Source: [Haemophilus] felis (GTDB taxonomy: Bacteria; Pseudomonadota; Gammaproteobacteria; Enterobacterales; Pasteurellaceae). Taken from it: 30,440 nucleotides of DNA. Shown piece by piece: positions 27,101 to 30,440 of this stretch. Made by a program: the position numbers and the translations under genes. Location: assembly GCA_002015125.1 (NCBI GenBank), contig MUYB01000027.1, positions 34,090-64,529 on the forward strand. Reading direction: 5' to 3'. Position 1 is the first letter of the stretch. Each line of letters begins with the position of its first letter. A model generated the notes under the pieces. The model was given only the letters and a program-made list of their open reading frames with translations, was not told the origin of the DNA and ran no database searches.

Positions 27101-29923
27101 GGTATTACCAGCAGCACCAAACCGTTCACTGCTCCGCAAGTGGATGGCAAAAACCTCAGACAAGCCAACGATGGCAAATGGTATAACGCCGAAGACGTAA
27201 ACGAGAAAGGTGAACCGATCGATAACACCAAAAAACCAGTGTTAGCGATGGCAGATGGCAAATACTACAAAGTGAACGACCAAGGTAAGCCTGACACCAC
27301 AACCACAGCGGTTGAGGTCGGCAAAGGCGGCTTAGTTGACTTTGCTAATTCCGATGCGAAAGCAGTTGCCACTGTGGGCGATTTACAAGGTTTAGGCTTT
27401 GTGTTATCCACCACCAACAAAGACGGCGCGGAAACCTACAAAGATCAAGTTCGCCACGGCAACCAGTTAAATGTAACAGGTTCAAAAGACGGCTTAGTGT
27501 CCGTGAAAGGCAACACCGACGAAAACGGCAAACGTGAGCTTGTGGTGAATGTGAAACGTGGGGTGATTGTGCCACAAGGCGAAAGATTTGCGGTGGATAA
27601 AGAAGGCAAACCGCTTGTGAAAGTGGGCGAAGGCAATACCGCACAATACTATCGCCCTGAAGATCTTGGCAAAGACGGTCAGCCGTTAGCAGGTAAACAA
27701 CCTGTAGCAGCGGATCAAGTGGCAACCCAAGCTGACGGTAACGGCTTTGTCACGGGTAACCAAGTGGGTGCTGCACTGTCGAAATCAGGCTTTATCGTGG
27801 GTAAAGGCGATGCGGAAAGTATGGATAAAGATCCAAGCAAACAAAACCGTGATGAACGCATTAACCCTGAAGATGAAATCCGCTTTGCCGACGGCAAAAA
27901 CAGCGTCGTCACGATGACTACCAAAGAAGACATCGACGCAACGGGTAATAAGAAAACCGTCACCACCGTGCGTGTGGACGTGGATTTACCGATTAAGGAT
28001 AAATACACCATTGCTGATCCAACCACAGGTGAACCAAAAGAAGTGGTGAAAGGCAAAGATGGCAAGTTCTATGATCCGAACGATGTCAATCCGTTTGGTA
28101 AGCCAAATACAGGTGCTACGCCAGTGGATACCACAACTACGCCAGTAAAACGTGATGTTCAGCTTGAGGGTGAAACATACGCAGGTAAAGATGGTATCAA
28201 TGGTACGAATGCGAATGCAGGAACAGATCGAACTAAAGATGAGATCAAAAAAGGCAAAGGCGGCGTGAATATCAACAACGTGGCTTGGGCGGAAAACCCT
28301 GATCAAGCGGTGAACAAAGATCAATTGGATCAAACCGTGGCGAAGAGCGGTTTCTTGGTGAAACAAAACGGCGATGCCGTGAACACCAAAGGCACAGACA
28401 ACAGCGACTTAGGGGCAGAAAAAGTTACCCCGAATGACGCAGTGAACTTTGCCAACGGCGGCAACACTATTGTTAACGTAGAAACCAAACGTGATGCAAG
28501 CGGTGTGGACACCACCAACATTAGCGTGCATTTAACTGGCTTGCCAATGACTTACACGGCGAAAGTGGGTGGTAAAGATGTACCAATCACTAAAGTAGGC
28601 GACAAGTTCTATGCGGTGGGTGCAGACGGCAAACCTGTATTGACCAATGCAGATGGCAGTAGTGCAGAAATTCCAGCAGGTGCTTTAGCTAACGCAGGAA
28701 TGGCAATGAACAAACCTTCTAATGCACCAAACGAAGTGAGCAAAGATCCTGTTCGTATTAGTAACGTGGCAGCGGCAACACAATCCTTGCCAACTAACAC
28801 GGACTTTGAAACCAGAGAAATCGGTGGCAAGATTTACGATGCCCGTGATGTGGAACTCACTTATGAAGTGCATAAGCCTGAAGATGTCTTGGTGAAAATC
28901 GGTGATAATTTCTACAAACCAGCAGATGTAGAAATCAAACAAGGTAAACTTGCACCGAAAGAGAACGCAACCAAAGTGAACGATGTGGTAACAGTGGACG
29001 GCTTAGCTTATGCTAAAGATAACGTGGAAGTCGTAGGCGAGAAACGTAAATCAGGTACTGAAGCTCTCACCAAAATTGGTGATGATTACTACCGCACTTC
29101 TGATGTGAAAGATGGTAAAGCGAAGGCGGGTGCTGTGGCTGTGAATAAGATTGCGAAAGACGCGGATAACAAAGCATTCGGTGGCTTGGCAGATCTTAAC
29201 TCAGCTAACGATCGTGATGTATTAACCGTCAACGACGCCAAACGTATGGGGTTTGTGGTGGCAACTCGCAACGAAGATCCTGAAAGCAAAGCAGGTACCT
29301 ACGCAGATAAAGTACAAAATGCCAACAAACTTGAAGTGGTGGGCGGTGATAATATTGAAGTTACTGGCTCAACCAAAGGCAATACTCGCGAAATCAAAGT
29401 GAGTATGGCGAAAGATCCTAAGTTTGAAAGCATTAAGTTAAGCAACAATGGTAAAGAGGGTACGAGTTTATCGACGACTAAAGACGGTGATTTAGTATTG
29501 TCTAAACCAGTGATTGATCCGAAAACAGGCAAACCGGTTGTTGATGCTAAAGGCAACCCGATTAAGGCACCAGTGACCATTTCTGGTGTAGCGCCGGGCC
29601 GTGTAGAAGAGGGCAGCACTGATGTGGTGAATGGTGATCAACTCCACCGACTCGCAAAAGGCTTCGACACCCAGTTGCAACAAACAACACAACGTCTAAG
29701 CTCTGGTATCGCCGGTGCCTACGCTGTAGCTGGATTAATTTCCTCTAGCCGACCGGGCGAACGCATTGTGTCTGCGGCTGGTGGTTACTACAAAGGCCAA
29801 AACGCTGTAGCGCTCGGTATCTCCGCTACAACGGACAACGGACGCATCACTATCCGCGCCGCCGGCTCCAGCAACAGTTCTGGCGAATTCGGCGGCAACG
29901 TCGGTATAGGCTACCGCTGGTAA
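14924..29923 (+). CDS. Giant trimeric autotransporter adhesin (YadA/Hia family)
   Basis: This 4999-residue type Vc surface adhesin should form a homotrimeric fibre that binds host cells or matrix. In order: an extended signal peptide region (MNKIFRVIWNRTLNMFVVAS) and signal to about A75; YadA-type head repeats (x-A-I-G-x-x-A/S) in three blocks ending in necks at about 660-690, 1026-1042 and 1376-1400; then a stalk to about 4900 with further necks near 2003, 2177, 2431, 2609, 2825, 3131, 3597, 4453 and 4886; and a C-terminal helix plus four-strand beta anchor (4914-4999) ending in Tyr-Arg-Trp. I see no cysteine. The start is ATG 14924, after GGAAGGA; an in-frame TTG at 14909 would put the ribosome site inside the gene. 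The frame is unbroken over 15 kb, so it is probably under selection. It is far longer than H. influenzae Hia or Hsf. The receptor is unknown. Confidence 0.97.
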   Translation: MNKIFRVIWNRTLNMFVVASELAHGRVKASSSGKKASELNSSSNVGRFALKPLVTALSSAVVFSGLLPVSEAYGANIDTVEKVDSAASRTNDEKIGLGGQGFQDANVGKFAQGIYSVHLGNRHSANTVGQHSVVIGFDAKSNSGVMAATVIGYGAVGSGKNSTALGTSANASSELAIAAGGYSLAKGTQSVALGSKVKAVAKQSVAIGNDVVTSGEGAIVLGGDDLGGQGKPAIVTNDGTVVGYYDVSSDKERYTHQIQVEADDVTANNTDLSDPDVFVVVNGIDDPYYKKVRRHNGEILYKNNTTKESLNQNYYTYTRLMPLNVLKKYREEKAKTDGAFANVSENDYAVLKDSSKYGDAYAMSWSSGRGAITIGPKSAALADGAVAIGTMSYALGENSSVLGSGSFAFGDRSQAIGTNTYVYKNNSVAVGSNSQTIEDGGMAYGYRAISAGFGSIAIGSEVYADADVTFDTSEEGLTVDTSVTDGISYIIDVNRLENATKQANTIRAKTTLDTNSNIVRVQTKAGAKNSLVIGSRSASTGENNIVLGRGAYAKNNNGLALGSYSRSLADNAFAMGLASRATERNAMAVGVGSKASAKNSLAIGNFSRSTLENSTALGYESETDYTQQELATSAYIPVGSYAIPINSRVGVISVGTKGKERRIVNVASGALDSDAVNVAQLRALESRIDSFTEESDNIMHYFSVNQKSGDPKDLRDLAQREINYKNYVKALSQKLVVEARKTAGDNIDESKLRGLYDKLKTLHTDAGVNSKSTNVNALIAKVYSNTSDLYNNASGTNVGVFNKKTDPQYWDLTDQNNPKLKLKEFLSALEAAKQKDLEDNAIATLYTDAEKATLNSSNFKNNLAVGKNSVAIGVRAQTGKVFYDGNDSTKANPQVNTQLNDENGEGAVALGIDSKAYGRSSVALGQKAWAERESAIAIGARAVANNAGSVAIGGGQSDGAQVSVDNGIALGRYSNSNRDLAHDHSIGYDPVTEAKSTLTTTAAWKANTGALAIGNGDASKTRQITGVAAGHLDTDAVNVAQLKKSSVRYFSVRSTVTGNRANNGASEAHSIAIGPNASVGTGAESSLAIGHGANVRASGGGVAEHKNSVAIGYNAKAYGTQADNAVALGSGAWAGGRSTIAIGEKSYSNSHNAIAIGQRANAYSNALVIGTDAIATGTSNNAEKSIAVGQGAQVFGDHSIAVGAGAKIGAGTLNKTNQNWTATNITHVVGGSAFGESAVVLGERGTAVGNNANATGSKSAAFGYYTKASGQYAIAIGTSAGTNRTTASEEDAIAIGREASASANKAVAIGQGASANQDNSVALGSKAQTVAAVPTPNATIGTGNDQVSFRNFAGGTNVVGSVSVGSGTGTTAFRQIHNVAAGRITSDSTDAINGSQLYQVANTPITFNADTGSVQRRLGHTLTIKGKANSGLSVTANTQTNTLEIDFDANATGGLTAGEGVSLSGTTTNRLLGLGNVTIALDPTLKAKLDSMKTYEVVLGTGVEALTLDSTTGSSAGHQKYTLGFNAQKMAEAIKPLLGQLGAVTTLQTGSGNNAATHKIGEKNTALTITGSNGITAAVSTDTGNTGNGTLTIGLDTDTQNAINKVKNNGNITFAATGTGSSGSQAVSLGNTFTLQGTDDITANIAADGTTGNAKVTFAINKDGTIGGNKDSGLVKGETVKTYVDGIKTQIENSVSANANLGIRGNTTTNNTNAKVNLGSQQLTVKGDGTLVKTNAEDQAITITIDDTQLTAKAKEAAKAAVKVIAGTNTTVTEGTDGDFKTYAVNVSDTAIQTAAAGANLKYKATNEDGTQLIGTQQETSLNSGLNFVSSENITTKVEADGKVTHSLDAVLNNITSIAGGNNNGTKIELKDGKVVSSQDVYVGDELQAGNKLVKASELTTLNDTKFTFKDGETGTFERKNSEAKNLTIKAGDILGTTGTAKTHLGKNLKVALTGAGTDAGTYTIGLKDEVEFNTVTATTSLSAAGVIINGTGIALGNKAITGLNKGKADNDAVNVAQLKDLASKLGGGASVNTADGAITGPTYTLKAGATPTLGGATPATTAHADVGSALTALDNAIDSLKTGLGTATIAYKTQQGSAQATAGKNIALTTGFTFKTDSNLTVAAADEQGNVTFGLNKDLTGIESITKGASNAKIELGDDKVTLSNGTANSPITLTGVAKGKAGNDAVNYDQLSALATSLGATVGNDGTVTGPTFNLTINKDGNTVNQGGNTNITNTKEAIEGLDRALKNVKLTFTGKADATTSSEGSVNLSGQKLAIEGADTNLITTTATGQKLTIDLAQAVKDKLNKISDDKDVATTDLDNITETGKTNIKNLVKVRAAENQSLVKVEEDTDGDAKRYNVSLEHSKFTVKSDNNLTVDANANGISYGLKADLKGINSIAKDDNSSKITLTDANTITLSGTGTGNTAKLTGLTAGNVATDSKDAINGSQLHAALESIRDALGAGATNADGSVGAPTFTLNGVDKTKPSAGGTTTPTTVNSVGEAISKLDEAIGTLKGGLTDAEIAYFARNQDPAPGTGTSTTPKKTVKLSDGLTFAGDKNITTNTQDNGVATFALNTNLIGINSIMGQDGTAKITFGQDALTVNNKKITGLVDADLSTNSTDAITGHQLNSLATALGLTPANNVFTAPTFTAINKGHIAAGATGLASGTIKAAVDNLISTVNEGIQFEATAVKAGHTNPNRQNLGTTLKVVEGDLTSANNTHFKGNNLKTEYAYENGVGTISIGLTETPEFKAVELKGTDGVNDTTTTIDAGGVKVKDTNNPAKTLAELGKDKLEIVTGTDGNNGDNKIVIGKDGTDANAKGVITGLSNRNVGDLADLGNDTYGKDANAGRAATEGAVRDLAEKLNEKSDAGLDFIGSNPQATAVKRKLGEQLTVTGEGANLPADGATAADNIRVDTDNTNKALVIKLAKAITNIDSIKSVEPTNGKSGFKLSKDDGLTLTQKAADGATTENVTNAEGSSITETNANGEIRTATYDINGVNVADANGNESTLNKDGLEVENDEGESTTVSAKEVTVEDANGNRTSLEKSGVTAQNGTDQSNLTADKLVIGPQAPDATDKHATEITRGGVTLKGKDGADAITLNANDKTAKIGNVTISGANDTQGANAASITGLADRTADNTPDAQTSGQAATSGYGIGDNAGRAATEGAVRELAEKLNLQDNSSPFTYVDENDAPVVQGKDGKFYKPAELKGATWIADANIEGGGKYVKNNTQGTPEDVASVESNKVNIKAKGADLRKVMNVSSGIGSDYVATAPAAGTPANTAPTLDTAKAKAAANSLYGLTGNALNNVATVGDLQAIAVAGLTFKGNHATNEVHRKLSDTLVIKGEGSLADTATTASDNIRVDVSNNDLIVKLAKAIKNLDSIESDPLDDDAEGKYFKLGKEDGLTLRDKDDQGSKKVTVGLDGTTINHVGADGKSATATYGIDGTELTDKDGKQATVKASEIKLADKAQNPTKTTTLTDAGLVVNEGGDTTTVNKAGVTAQNGDNSTALNKDGVTAQNGTDKASLAADKLTLTNQDSNAQDKSTAELDRNSLTFKGNDGTTEAIKLDADAKTAKIGNVTISGANNTQGENAASIMGLANRTADNTPDAQTPGQAPTSGYGIGDNAGRAATEGAVRELSDKLDLQSDSSPFEYVDANGAPVLKGKDGKFYTPADLKGATWIADNSLPGGGKYVKGNQDLTPTASNNVNIKSKGDDLRKLLNLGSGIGAEYAATAPAQDAAAGTKPTLDKAKARTAATSLYDLSGSSLNNAATVGDLQALAISGFALRGNHNTNEVHRKLGDHIVVQGERDDNAQTAPASAKNNIYVDITHDKLIVKLAEAIANISSLTSKGFDNGNGTGFKLEEGAGKGLTVAEKAADGKVTKNETKADGVNITEKAAGADANTPPTKSASYGLDGATIKGADGATTSVKPKEIAVTGVKDPADDQNAKAPSTTITPDKVAVEDKNGNTASVAPTEIGVESADKKHKTTVGNDKVAIVDETDGKKNKAELGADKLTLASTDTANKAKSELTKDDLTFTNDKGEETIKIDGKTGTISGITSSTKPFTAPQVDGKNLRQANDGKWYNAEDVNEKGEPIDNTKKPVLAMADGKYYKVNDQGKPDTTTTAVEVGKGGLVDFANSDAKAVATVGDLQGLGFVLSTTNKDGAETYKDQVRHGNQLNVTGSKDGLVSVKGNTDENGKRELVVNVKRGVIVPQGERFAVDKEGKPLVKVGEGNTAQYYRPEDLGKDGQPLAGKQPVAADQVATQADGNGFVTGNQVGAALSKSGFIVGKGDAESMDKDPSKQNRDERINPEDEIRFADGKNSVVTMTTKEDIDATGNKKTVTTVRVDVDLPIKDKYTIADPTTGEPKEVVKGKDGKFYDPNDVNPFGKPNTGATPVDTTTTPVKRDVQLEGETYAGKDGINGTNANAGTDRTKDEIKKGKGGVNINNVAWAENPDQAVNKDQLDQTVAKSGFLVKQNGDAVNTKGTDNSDLGAEKVTPNDAVNFANGGNTIVNVETKRDASGVDTTNISVHLTGLPMTYTAKVGGKDVPITKVGDKFYAVGADGKPVLTNADGSSAEIPAGALANAGMAMNKPSNAPNEVSKDPVRISNVAAATQSLPTNTDFETREIGGKIYDARDVELTYEVHKPEDVLVKIGDNFYKPADVEIKQGKLAPKENATKVNDVVTVDGLAYAKDNVEVVGEKRKSGTEALTKIGDDYYRTSDVKDGKAKAGAVAVNKIAKDADNKAFGGLADLNSANDRDVLTVNDAKRMGFVVATRNEDPESKAGTYADKVQNANKLEVVGGDNIEVTGSTKGNTREIKVSMAKDPKFESIKLSNNGKEGTSLSTTKDGDLVLSKPVIDPKTGKPVVDAKGNPIKAPVTISGVAPGRVEEGSTDVVNGDQLHRLAKGFDTQLQQTTQRLSSGIAGAYAVAGLISSSRPGERIVSAAGGYYKGQNAVALGISATTDNGRITIRAAGSSNSSGEFGGNVGIGYRW
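15097..15105 (+). repeat. Uptake signal sequence in the adhesin signal peptide
   Basis: AAGTGCGGTGGTTTTTTCG encodes part of the hydrophobic core of the signal peptide (S-A-V-V-F-S) and is identical to the extended uptake signal in metN. A perfect uptake signal near the 5' end of the gene would favour exchange of this region by transformation. Confidence 0.85.
15275..18960 (+). other. Adhesin YadA-like head region with three head-neck units
   Basis: The head repeats have the 14-16 residue rhythm of a left-handed beta-roll (for example NSVAIG, STALG, SLAIG). Two long non-repeat inserts interrupt them: one at about 15595-16030 (Tyr-rich and charged) and one at about 17045-17500 (Lys/Leu/Ala-rich, probably helical). 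The second and third units open with YFSV right after the preceding neck. The third, at 18080-18960, is the longest uninterrupted run of repeats. Confidence 0.8.
19616..19624 (-). repeat. Uptake signal sequence in the adhesin stalk
   Basis: ACCGCACTT is an exact core in reverse orientation near the start of the stalk, within a codon run for N-T-A-L-T. Confidence 0.75.
23397..27061 (+). repeat. Tandem modules in the adhesin stalk, 1401-base period
   Basis: Two units align from GNVTISGANxTQGxNAASI: one starts at 24260 and the next at 25661, exactly 467 codons apart. Each contains a NAGRAATEGAVREL neck-like segment, SSPFxYVD, a GKDGKFY module, a GATWIAD block, NNxATVGDLQA, a GNHxTNEVHRKL beta segment, and then short beta repeats. 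A partial earlier copy (23397-24259) has the NAGRAATEGAVRDL and RKLGEQL parts but lacks the block of about 420 bases running from SSPF to GDLQA. Protein similarity is high, while synonymous sites differ a great deal. Confidence 0.8.
24051..24059 (-). repeat. Uptake signal sequence in the adhesin stalk
   Basis: ACCGCACTT encodes R-T-S within NGNRTSLEKS, inside the partial first copy of the stalk module. Confidence 0.75.
27165..29107 (+). other. Adhesin region rich in G-x-x-FY/YY modules
   Basis: Nine occurrences of a short motif, roughly (D/I)-G-(K/D/N)-x-(F/Y/W)-Y-x-x-x-D-V/L, lie here: GKWYNAEDV, GKYYKVND, AQYYRPEDL, GKFYDPNDV, GDKFYAVG, GGKIYDARDV, GDNFYKPADV, GLAYAKDNV and GDDYYRTSDV. Two more lie upstream at 24521 and 25921. 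Spacing is irregular at first and tighter near the C-terminus (28820, 28898, 28996, 29075). I do not recognise a named function. Confidence 0.7.
29091..29099 (-). repeat. Uptake signal sequence near the adhesin 3' end
   Basis: ACCGCACTT lies in the last G-x-x-YY module, about 830 bases before the stop. Confidence 0.75.
29664..29920 (+). other. Adhesin YadA-type membrane anchor
   Basis: A short coiled coil (QLQQTTQRLSSGIAGAYAVA) passes through the pore formed by four amphipathic beta strands per chain. GYYKGQNAVALGISATT and the closing GGNVGIGYRW are the anchor signatures. The C-terminal aromatic residue is the usual Bam recognition end. Confidence 0.95.
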
Positions 29924-29940
29924 CCAACCCAATAAAACAA

Positions 29941-29965
29941 AAAAGACGCTTCGGCGTCTTTTTTT
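29941..29965 (+). terminator. Intrinsic terminator of the adhesin gene
   Basis: AAAAGACGC and GCGTCTTTT form a nine-pair stem on a UUCG tetraloop, followed by more T, 18 bases after the adhesin stop. The stem is symmetrical in A/T ends, so it may also act on the minus strand. Confidence 0.92.
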
Positions 29966-30191
29966 GCCCGTTTATGAGGCAGGATTAGCCGATTTGCGTG
30001 AAGAATTAAATTTTTCGCAAAAACAACTTGCGAAAGCACTGGGCATTTCTCAATCTGCGGTAGCAAAAATTGAGCAGAAAGATAACGACCCACGTCTTTC
30101 TACTTTGAAACGCTATGTGGAAGCTATGAGTGGTTCTTTAAGTCTTGCGGTTAAAATGCCTGATGGGCATAGTAGCATTTTTCAAATTTAA
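29966..30191 (+). pseudogene. 5'-truncated XRE/HigA-type HTH regulator
   Basis: About 74 codons remain of a small helix-turn-helix protein of the XRE family, of the kind found as the HigA antitoxin partner. The HTH reads LREELNFSQKQLAKALGISQ, then SAVAKIEQKDNDPRLSTLKR, followed by YVEAMSGSLSLAVKMPDG and an intact stop. The only upstream start in this frame is a TTG in the T-run of the adhesin terminator, with no ribosome site. Intact relatives usually carry some 30 further N-terminal residues before ADLREEL. I read it as a gene whose 5' end was replaced by the adhesin locus. No toxin gene is visible beside it. Expression is unlikely. Confidence 0.75.
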
Positions 30192-30440
30192 GGAATATTC
30201 TCCCTTCTGATCTCTTAAGGAAGTGAGCGTACGAACGCGATGTTTGCATCCATTGCGGTTTCCCCAACAAATGTGGAAATTCCCATTTTCCGATGCCAGC
30301 GTGGCGTCGCTACAAATATTTCAAATTAATATCGGTGGTGAGAATCAGCCATTTTTCGATCCTCAAACAGCAATTTTGCTGTAAATTTCATCGCTCAAAT
30401 AAAAAATAAAAAAAATTTACAAAAAGTGCTTGCAGGGAGA
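30192..30440. other. Non-coding right edge of the window
   Basis: No convincing gene is seen. A segment at about 30220-30330 can be read on the plus strand as MFASIAVSPTNVEIPIF and onward to a TAA, but has no ribosome site; I think it is a dispersed non-coding repeat of this family, from memory only. A small hairpin ACAGCA-ATTT-TGCTGT lies at 30367-30382, and the last 45 bases look like a promoter. Confidence 0.4.
30395..30435 (+). promoter_or_regulatory. Possible UP element and -35 of a stable-RNA promoter
   Basis: An A/T-only run of about 25 bases leads to AAAAAGTGC and TTGCAG (30430-30435), a -35-like hexamer. This arrangement resembles rRNA or tRNA operon promoters. The -10 would lie just beyond the window, so this cannot be settled here. 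Confidence 0.4.

Noticed and set aside
15095..29932. Many antisense and alternate-frame open frames inside the adhesin
   Set aside because: They follow from biased codons (few stops opposite GCC, AAC, ACC and GGC), show no domain, and have low-complexity translations.
29964..29966. TTG as the start of the HTH protein
   Set aside because: It lies in the T-run of the adhesin terminator with no ribosome site, and family members have a longer N-terminus.
30220..30330. Small gene reading MFASIAVSPTNVEIPIF
   Set aside because: It has no ribosome site and its sequence looks to me like a dispersed non-coding repeat; I could not support it as a gene.

Overview
The window looks like a chromosomal segment of a naturally competent, Hin-type Pasteurellaceae (Haemophilus or Aggregatibacter lineage). 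Support: six exact copies of the 9-base uptake signal AAGTGCGGT (either strand), the gene order recO-rlmD-relA-dgkA as I recall it from Haemophilus influenzae, a metNIQ transporter beside gmhB, and protein sequences of gamma-proteobacterial type. I cannot fix the species.

Layout. (1) Bases 1-1953 (+): an AT-rich lipooligosaccharide locus with an intact family-25 glycosyltransferase, a 40-codon remnant of a second family-25 gene with its middle deleted, and a family-8 glycosyltransferase. (2) Bases 2023-7421 (-): a tight housekeeping operon recO-rlmD-relA-dgkA-mgtC-like. Its last gene is cut by an in-frame TAG, and recO has no ordinary start codon at the position homologs require. (3) Bases 7461-7821: three copies of a nested palindromic intergenic repeat, two direct and one inverted. 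(4) Bases 7842-10277 (-): gyrB. (5) Bases 10425-13945 (-): a methionine ABC importer operon metN-metI-metQ-metQ with a MetJ box inside its promoter and an intrinsic terminator between the two metQ copies. (6) Bases 14076-14630 (+): gmhB, heptose bisphosphate phosphatase for LPS core. (7) Bases 14631-29965 (+): a giant trimeric autotransporter adhesin of 4999 residues, with a 293-base leader region holding a T11 tract, a very stable hairpin and a possible 12-codon leader peptide, closed by a UUCG-loop terminator. (8) Bases 29966-30191: the C-terminal part of an XRE/HigA-type regulator that begins directly in the adhesin terminator and has lost its start. (9) The right edge: non-coding sequence ending in an A/T-rich tract and a TTGCAG element that resembles a strong stable-RNA promoter running out of the window.

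How it fits together. The glycosyltransferases and gmhB build the LPS surface. The adhesin is a second surface structure: three chains would form a lollipop-like fibre with three YadA-like head segments near the N-terminus, a very long stalk of repeated neck and beta modules, and a C-terminal outer-membrane anchor. The regulator truncated exactly at the adhesin terminator, the mosaic codon usage inside the stalk and a 1401-base internal duplication suggest that this adhesin locus was acquired and reshaped by recombination.

I found no CRISPR array, rRNA, tRNA, insertion sequence, prophage or convincing new defence or metabolic system. The least-described material is in the adhesin: a recurring G-x-x-(F/Y)-Y-x-x-x-D-(V/L) module, a charged helical insert inside a head domain, and the unusual leader.
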